This document shows, piece by piece, positions 59,545-64,000 of a stretch of DNA of 64,000 nucleotides. The notes beneath the pieces are model-generated. The model was not told the DNA's origin. It made no database searches and worked only from the letters and a program-made list of their open reading frames with translations. The stretch comes from Chitinophaga nivalis. GTDB lineage: Bacteria; Bacteroidota; Bacteroidia; Chitinophagales; Chitinophagaceae. Location: positions 1,780,301 through 1,844,300 of the forward strand of contig NZ_JAPDNR010000001.1 in assembly GCF_025989125.1 (NCBI RefSeq). Reading direction: 5' to 3'. The position numbers were made by a program, and so were the translations under genes. Each line of letters begins with the position of its first letter. Within the stretch, counting starts at the first letter, position 1.

Positions 59545-60397
59545 AGATTTCTGCTACCATCTCATATTGCGTTAAGTAAAACGCCAGCCCTGCACTTTCC
59601 AGGAAAGTACCGATTTCCGGATGATGTTCATCAATGTTGATAATACTCATAGGGCCATTCAACGCAGTAGCTGCATGTTGTAATAAGGTACTGGCAATGC
59701 CTTTCCTCCGATGATCCGGATGTACCGCTATGCTCCTGATCCGACGACTGTCGCGGTTTACACTGATATAACCTGCTAATGCTCCTGCAGCAGTATAGGC
59801 TTCCCAGGTATGGGTGAAAGCCAGTTCCCGCTGTATGCTTTGATAACTGTTGGACCAGGAAGGTGCCATATCTGTAAAAGCAGCCAGCAGTGCCCAATCG
59901 GGCGTATTATTTTCTTTTATGGAGATGTCTGCCGCGGTTTTCTGTACCTGTACGGTTCCCTTATAGCAACGGAAGGTGCGTATTTTATGAAATCCGCTGT
60001 TGGTATAGGCCTTGATAGCCGGGAGGTTGGTACTGATGACCTCCAGTATAATTTTCCGGATGCCCTGTGCCTTATAAAGCGGAATAAACTGATCGTACAT
60101 TTTTTGTATCAGATGCTGGCCACGGTATGCCGGTACCACACCGGTACCGCCGTTATAGAGCACCGTTGGATTTTCATCCTGATCGGCACCATGTAACATG
60201 AAGGCTCCCAGTTCATTACCATGGAAAGCGCCAACAGAAAAATGACGCTGCAGGTTTTCCCCTTTCATTTTTTGTTCCAGGATAGAAGGGGTAAGGTGCA
60301 GTGGTACCACATAATCACTGAAAGCAGCATTAAATGTATGGCAGATGGCTTCTGTGGATATGTTATCGAGGTTGTGGAAATCGTGTAAGAATATCAT
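59543..60397 (-). CDS. GNAT acetyltransferase with two GNAT-like halves
   Basis: 284 aa. First half has an acetyl-CoA loop TGVVPAYRGQHLIQKMY (around 85-101) and AIKAYTNSGFHKIR; second half has AVHPDHRRKGIASTLLQHA (around 224-242) and the end GTFLESAGLAFYLTQYEMV. Two copies of the R/Q-x-x-G-x-A/H motif in one chain indicate a tandem fusion, in which one half is often inactive. The substrate is unknown. It converges with fabD and is 73 nt downstream of the SSAT-like gene. Confidence 0.85.
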   Translation of the reverse strand: MIFLHDFHNLDNISTEAICHTFNAAFSDYVVPLHLTPSILEQKMKGENLQRHFSVGAFHGNELGAFMLHGADQDENPTVLYNGGTGVVPAYRGQHLIQKMYDQFIPLYKAQGIRKIILEVISTNLPAIKAYTNSGFHKIRTFRCYKGTVQVQKTAADISIKENNTPDWALLAAFTDMAPSWSNSYQSIQRELAFTHTWEAYTAAGALAGYISVNRDSRRIRSIAVHPDHRRKGIASTLLQHAATALNGPMSIINIDEHHPEIGTFLESAGLAFYLTQYEMVAEI

Positions 60398-60470
60398 AAC
60401 TGAATGGGTCTGTTATCAATATTAGGTATCCTTGACGACATACCCATCCGGTTTTACATGAATGGAAAAC

Positions 60471-60938
60471 TCAAGAAAGTTCGATCCGTACATTCACCCA
60501 TTCCGGATCGAAATGAGAGGCGTATTTTTCGTAGAAAGCAATGGCTGGTTTATTCCATTCCAGCACCTGGAAAGTGATACCGGTAAACTGTTTTTCACGG
60601 GCTTCTGCGAACAGCTGCTCAAACAATAATTTGCCAACGCCTTTTCCTCTCCAGCTTTCTGTTACCAGAATATCTTCCAGGTACATCCTGCAACCTTTCC
60701 AGGTAGAATAACGCGTGTAGTATAAGGCAAAGCCTACAATCGTTTCTCCGGTTGCGGAAGTGGCGGTGGCTACAAATGCTTTCCATACCGGGTTAGGCCC
60801 GAAGCCGGCTGTTTCAAAATGCGATAAGCTGACGGTTACTTCTGCGGATGCATTTTCAAAGGCGGCCAGTTCGCGTATCAGTTCCAGTAATCTTGGACAA
60901 TCTTCTTTTCGTGCAATCCTTAACGTTATATTTTCCAT
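60471..60938 (-). CDS. SSAT-like GNAT acetyltransferase
   Basis: 155 aa. GNAT fold with the pattern YTRYSTWKGCRMYLEDILV, the CoA loop ESWRGKGVGKLLF and FQVLEWNKPAIAFYEKYA, a close match to the diamine/thialysine N-acetyltransferase (SSAT) group. Polyamine or related amine acetylation is likely but not proven. It follows the serine hydrolase gene by 11 nt, so the two are probably co-transcribed. Confidence 0.88.
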   Translation of the reverse strand: MENITLRIARKEDCPRLLELIRELAAFENASAEVTVSLSHFETAGFGPNPVWKAFVATATSATGETIVGFALYYTRYSTWKGCRMYLEDILVTESWRGKGVGKLLFEQLFAEAREKQFTGITFQVLEWNKPAIAFYEKYASHFDPEWVNVRIELS

Positions 60939-60949
60939 GCCGGGTTAAA

Positions 60950-62089
60950 TTAATCAAGTGAGTCTGCTATTTGTTTCAGGAGATCGGGCCACCAGTCTAT
61001 TTTTCCCCATTGCTTGCCGAAACGTACGATGACTGCCTGTTTACGTGGGGAAATATACAGCAGTTGTCCTTTGGCTCCCAATGCAAAATAATCAAAATTC
61101 CGGGTATCCGTTTGATAGCCCCACCACAGATACTTGTAGTATCCTTTGGCACTGCTGGTCCACTTACAGAGCGGTGGCGATAACCGGGAAAGATACTTCC
61201 GGCTATCTGCCTGAAAGGCCGGCGGACTAACAGAAGCAGCTATCCATGCTGGTGGAACCACTTGTTGTTGTCCTACCTGTCCCTGTTGCAGATAGAGGTT
61301 GCCGAAGCGTACAAAATCCATGGCCAGGGCATTAATGCCGCTTTCCATTTTGCAATAACCAGACTGGCGGCTATCCATACTCCAGGAAGCATCCGCTTCT
61401 GCACCGATACGTTGCCAGATCTGATCCTGGAAAAGTCTGGCAACAGATTGCCCGGTGGTGGTTTCCAGTATCATACCCAGCAACAGGAGATTATAGTTGT
61501 TGTAATGATAAGTACTGCCGGGAGGCTCTGCTAGCCTGGATTTCAGGGCTTGTTCTTTCAGGTGTGTGCCATAATAAATCAGGGCATCATCCGACCAGGG
61601 CATAACGCCTTCGCGATACCGCAGGCCCGAACACATCTGCAGCAGATGGGCGATGGTGACGGTATCCCGGCCATGCGAGCCAAAGGCAGGAATATAGCGG
61701 GCTACCGGATCATGAATGCTGTGAATATGTCCGGCTTCCAATGCGATGCCTATCAGGGCGGAAGTCATGGATTTGGCAATGGAAAAAGACGTGTTGATGG
61801 AATGCCGGTCATAACCATTCAGATAGGTTTCCAGCAATATTTTCTGGTGTTGCATGACAATGCAGGCAGTGGTGCCGGTGTGTTGCAGTAACGGCTGCAG
61901 GGCGCCGTATTGTGGTTGTCCGCGGTAGGTCCATTGCACCTGTTGCCCGATGCTGTTATCATGCGCTGCGGCAAAGTGCAGCACAGGGCTGTTGTGCCGG
62001 CAGACAGGAGCAGCGGGGAAATGCCGGTAATCATCAATGGCAGGGACATTGTAAAACAGGCACCTGCTGAGATATTGTAAGGTATGCAT
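60950..62089 (-). CDS. Serine hydrolase of the beta-lactamase / PBP4* family
   Basis: 379 aa, class C beta-lactamase fold. Catalytic S103-x-x-K106 in FSIAKSMTS; Y196-x-N198 in YHYNNYN; a late FALGAKGQLLYISP stands where K/H-x-G is found (GAKG). The N-terminus lacks a clear signal peptide (MHTLQYLSRCLF), so it may be cytosolic or the start may differ. Such proteins are often esterases or peptidases rather than antibiotic hydrolases. Followed by an acetyltransferase gene. Confidence 0.85.
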   Translation of the reverse strand: MHTLQYLSRCLFYNVPAIDDYRHFPAAPVCRHNSPVLHFAAAHDNSIGQQVQWTYRGQPQYGALQPLLQHTGTTACIVMQHQKILLETYLNGYDRHSINTSFSIAKSMTSALIGIALEAGHIHSIHDPVARYIPAFGSHGRDTVTIAHLLQMCSGLRYREGVMPWSDDALIYYGTHLKEQALKSRLAEPPGSTYHYNNYNLLLLGMILETTTGQSVARLFQDQIWQRIGAEADASWSMDSRQSGYCKMESGINALAMDFVRFGNLYLQQGQVGQQQVVPPAWIAASVSPPAFQADSRKYLSRLSPPLCKWTSSAKGYYKYLWWGYQTDTRNFDYFALGAKGQLLYISPRKQAVIVRFGKQWGKIDWWPDLLKQIADSLD

Positions 62090-62111
62090 GGTATAAGGAT
62101 TCAGGCGTTGT

Positions 62112-62140
62112 CAAAGATCGTAAGTGAAAATGAAAAACAA
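62112..62140 (-). promoter_or_regulatory. Possible promoter of the serine hydrolase gene
   Basis: Minus strand TTG (62140-62138), 18-nt spacer, GATCTTTG (62119-62112), matching TAnnTTTG in 5 of its 6 fixed positions. It lies 23 nt before the start at 62089. Confidence 0.42.
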
Positions 62141-62193
62141 TATTGTAATTTGGTGTAGGATTGTATGGAGATCTTTTTTAACCGCTTTAGTAC

Positions 62194-62685
62194 ATGAAAG
62201 AAATTCTTTCGCATTATGCCGCTTATAATTACTGGGCCAACCAGCAACTGGCGGGGGCTTTGCTTAAACTGAATGAGGAACAGCTGGATCGTGAACTGGG
62301 AGGCAGTTTTGCGACTTTACGGCAAACGGTGCATCATCTCTGGTGTACAGAACAGGTGTGGTATCAGCGGTTGCAGTTGCAGGAAAAAACCACGGACCCA
62401 TTGGCCGGTTTTACGGGTACTTTTGCAACAGCCTGTCAGCATTGGCTGGAGCAATCCTTGTTGCTGCAACAGTGGGTGCAACAGGCTACGCAGGTCAGAC
62501 TGAATCATACCATTGCTTTTATGCGGAAGAAAAATGAACCACATAAGATGGATGTCTTTCAGGTAGTGATGCATGTCAATAACCACGGTACCTATCATCG
62601 CGGGCAGTTGGTACACATGCTCCGGCAATTGGGCGTGACCAAAATTCCCAACACCGACTACCATCGTTTTAAGCCAAAAAAATAA
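62194..62685 (+). CDS. DinB/YfiT-family metal-dependent protein
   Basis: 163 aa, four-helix bundle. Metal-binding histidines expected at H48 (TVHHLW), H131 and H135 (NNHGTYHRGQ). DinB-like proteins act in thiol (bacillithiol/mycothiol) transfer or as damage-inducible enzymes of unknown substrate. No link to the neighbours is evident; it is 49 nt before the NUDIX regulator gene. Confidence 0.85.
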   Translation: MKEILSHYAAYNYWANQQLAGALLKLNEEQLDRELGGSFATLRQTVHHLWCTEQVWYQRLQLQEKTTDPLAGFTGTFATACQHWLEQSLLLQQWVQQATQVRLNHTIAFMRKKNEPHKMDVFQVVMHVNNHGTYHRGQLVHMLRQLGVTKIPNTDYHRFKPKK

Positions 62686-62734
62686 CCGTTTTATATTACT
62701 TTTACCCCTACTAACCCGGATTTAAATTTCCTTT

Positions 62735-63430
62735 ATGAGTGCTGCGTCTTTTTATGCTAAAGTGCCCAAACATCTGGTGGCAGTGGATTGTATCATTTTT
62801 GGTTTTGATGAGGGCCGGCTGAAGTTATTGCTTATACAACGTAAAGTAGCGCCAATGGCCGGTGAATGGTCGTTGGTAGGTGGCTTTGTACAGGAAGCGG
62901 AAAGTACAGATGAAGCAGCGGCACGTGTACTGGAACATACTACCGGACTGAATAATATTTATATGGATCAGCTGCGGTGTTATGGTGATGTAGCCCGTGA
63001 TGCCGGCGCCCGGGTTATTTCCATGGCGTATTATGCGCTCATTCGTATTAATGAACATGACCGGCCACTGGCACAGGAACACGGCGCACATTGGCTCGAA
63101 CTGCATGAAATCCCCACACTTATCTTTGACCATAACCGCATGATAGCGGATGCCCTGAAACAACTCCGCAACAATGCCCAGTTTCATCCGATAGGTTTTG
63201 AATTGCTGCCGGAGAAATTTACTTTGTCTCAACTGCGGAGCCTATACGAAGAAATCTATCAGAAGACACTGGACAAAAGAAACTTCCGTAAAAAGATACT
63301 CGCGCTCGATGTGATGGAAAAGCTGGAAGAAAAGGATAAAACCTCTTCCAAAAAAGGAGCACACCTCTATCGTTTCGATGCACAGAAATATGAAGCCCTG
63401 CAACGAAAGGGGCTGGTATTTGAGATTTAA
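62735..63430 (+). CDS. NUDIX-domain transcriptional regulator (NrtR / BT0354-like)
   Basis: 231 aa. N-terminal NUDIX fold with box G50-x5-E56-x7-R64, but the catalytic glutamates of REUxEE are replaced (R64-V-L-E-H68-T69), so hydrolysis is unlikely. The C-terminal part (about 150-231) is a winged helix with KFTLSQLRSLYEEIYQKTLDKRNFRKK, shown in part: RNFRKKIL. This layout is that of NrtR-type repressors; Bacteroides members of this group control sugar use such as L-arabinose. Targets are not visible here. Confidence 0.88.
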   Translation: MSAASFYAKVPKHLVAVDCIIFGFDEGRLKLLLIQRKVAPMAGEWSLVGGFVQEAESTDEAAARVLEHTTGLNNIYMDQLRCYGDVARDAGARVISMAYYALIRINEHDRPLAQEHGAHWLELHEIPTLIFDHNRMIADALKQLRNNAQFHPIGFELLPEKFTLSQLRSLYEEIYQKTLDKRNFRKKILALDVMEKLEEKDKTSSKKGAHLYRFDAQKYEALQRKGLVFEI

Positions 63431-63676
63431 CGAAGGTATCCCCCTGACAGATAAGTCATCTGTATATTCTTTTTTTGCCACAAATCCGCCAGCTACGGGC
63501 CTTTCCACAGGCTGGTAAGATCATTGTGCTGGTGTCTGGTGAACGTGTTTATATTTTTTTTTCGGCGGGGTGTCAAAATAAACAATATCTTAAAGTGTAG
63601 AAAGAACGTTTGGCACAGGAATAATAAAATGGCCGGAACCCCATAGACGATATCTGTTTACCTTACTGGTGTATTG
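63431..63676. other. Intergenic region after the NUDIX regulator
   Basis: 246 bp. A short stem ACAGAT / ATCTGT (63447-63452 with 63458-63463) followed six bases later by TTTTTTT is a weak terminator. No exact TAnnTTTG promoter was found before the partial TPR gene. Nothing else was recognised. Confidence 0.5.
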
Positions 63677-64000
63677 ATGAACCTATTACTATATCTCAAA
63701 AGAGGAGGTATGGTGTGGTGGCTGTTGATTCCTGTGACGCTGTCTGCCCAGCACAGTGTTATCTCCGCCATAAAACAGACCTTACCCCGGATCACCGACA
63801 GTATTGCTTACGTAGATGCCCTTAACAGGCTTGCCGTACTTTATCAGGCTACCCAGCTGGATAGTTGTGGAGCATATGCCGATAAAGCCCGGGAGATGGC
63901 TATACGTATTGATTACAGCGCAGGCAGCGCTATGGCGCTGAGAACCCTGGGTAGTTATTATGCATTTCGCCCGCACCGGTACCTTTCTTCTCTTTTTTAT
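63677..64000 (+). CDS. TPR-type protein, N-terminal part (sensor or regulator)
   Basis: The frame from the ATG at 63677 is open to the end of the window (108 codons). Residues 1-25 form a signal peptide or membrane segment (VWWLLIPVTLSAQ); a second ATG at 63710 would give a shorter version. The next part, LNRLAVLYQATQLDSC then ADKAREMAI, looks like tetratricopeptide repeats. In Bacteroidota this N-terminus is typical of TPR-containing histidine kinases or LuxR/AraC-type regulators, but the output domain is outside the window. Confidence 0.68.
   Translation, partial: MNLLLYLKRGGMVWWLLIPVTLSAQHSVISAIKQTLPRITDSIAYVDALNRLAVLYQATQLDSCGAYADKAREMAIRIDYSAGSAMALRTLGSYYAFRPHRYLSSLFY

Overview
The window is chromosomal DNA from a Bacteroidota bacterium, most likely a Chitinophaga-like member of the Chitinophagaceae. 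The evidence is a type IX secretion (T9SS) C-terminal tail on a secreted nuclease, a PorD-like DUF4835 protein, Bacteroidota-type promoters (TTG, 19-21 nt, TAnnTTTG), weak or absent Shine-Dalgarno sequences, the bamD-rpoZ(omega)-coaBC gene order, an FtsZ with a long Q-rich linker, the futalosine menaquinone genes mqnB and mqnD, and a BT0354/AraR-type NUDIX regulator. No tRNA, rRNA, CRISPR array, complete insertion sequence or prophage was seen. The genus is an inference; the phylum is well supported.

Layout: (1) 1-3460, the end of a complex I operon (nuoL tail, nuoM, nuoN). (2) 3635-7994, a lone MacB/FtsX-type permease, then an operon of GntP permease, RidA-type deaminase and a fold-type III PLP enzyme (D-serine/D-threonine acting). 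(3) 8080-14001, minus strand: a GH20 hexosaminidase, small secreted or lipoproteins, a rhomboid protease, and a two-gene cassette (51-aa protein plus DUF6169-like protein) with its own promoter and a palindrome inside that promoter. (4) 14145-18752, minus: rpsF-rpsR-rplI and a 1,094-aa T9SS-exported endonuclease/exonuclease/phosphatase protein. (5) 19012-30582: htpG, a lipoprotein esterase, recJ, polyprenyl synthase, a highly expressed OmpA-like porin, the Kup potassium transporter and a GH123-type hydrolase.

(6) 30695-47425, minus: an almost complete division and cell-wall (dcw) cluster in the order mraZ-rsmH-ftsL-ftsI-murE-mraY-murD-ftsW-murG-murC-ftsQ-ftsA-ftsZ. murF and ddl are not in it. 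A periodic array resembling MraZ boxes lies just upstream of mraZ. (7) 47920-53273, plus: bamD, rpoZ, coaBC, DUF4835, DUF4296 and scoA-scoB. (8) 53383-59457: class IV aminotransferase, photolyase, mqnD-mqnB (minus), queD/PTPS, folE and fabD. (9) 59543-64000: two acetyltransferases, a serine hydrolase, DinB, a NUDIX-type regulator and the start of a TPR protein.

Themes that link genes: respiration and quinone supply (nuo, polyprenyl synthase, mqnB/D); envelope growth (dcw cluster, bamD, OmpA); amino-sugar hydrolysis (GH20, GH123); pterin chemistry (folE with PTPS). The most unusual parts are intergenic: the DUF6169 cassette operator, the MraZ-box array and the GT-rich region beside it, a 120-bp element with 20-bp inverted ends at 28691-28810, crossed inverted repeats between ftsZ and ftsA, and several hairpins that end only a few bases before a start codon.
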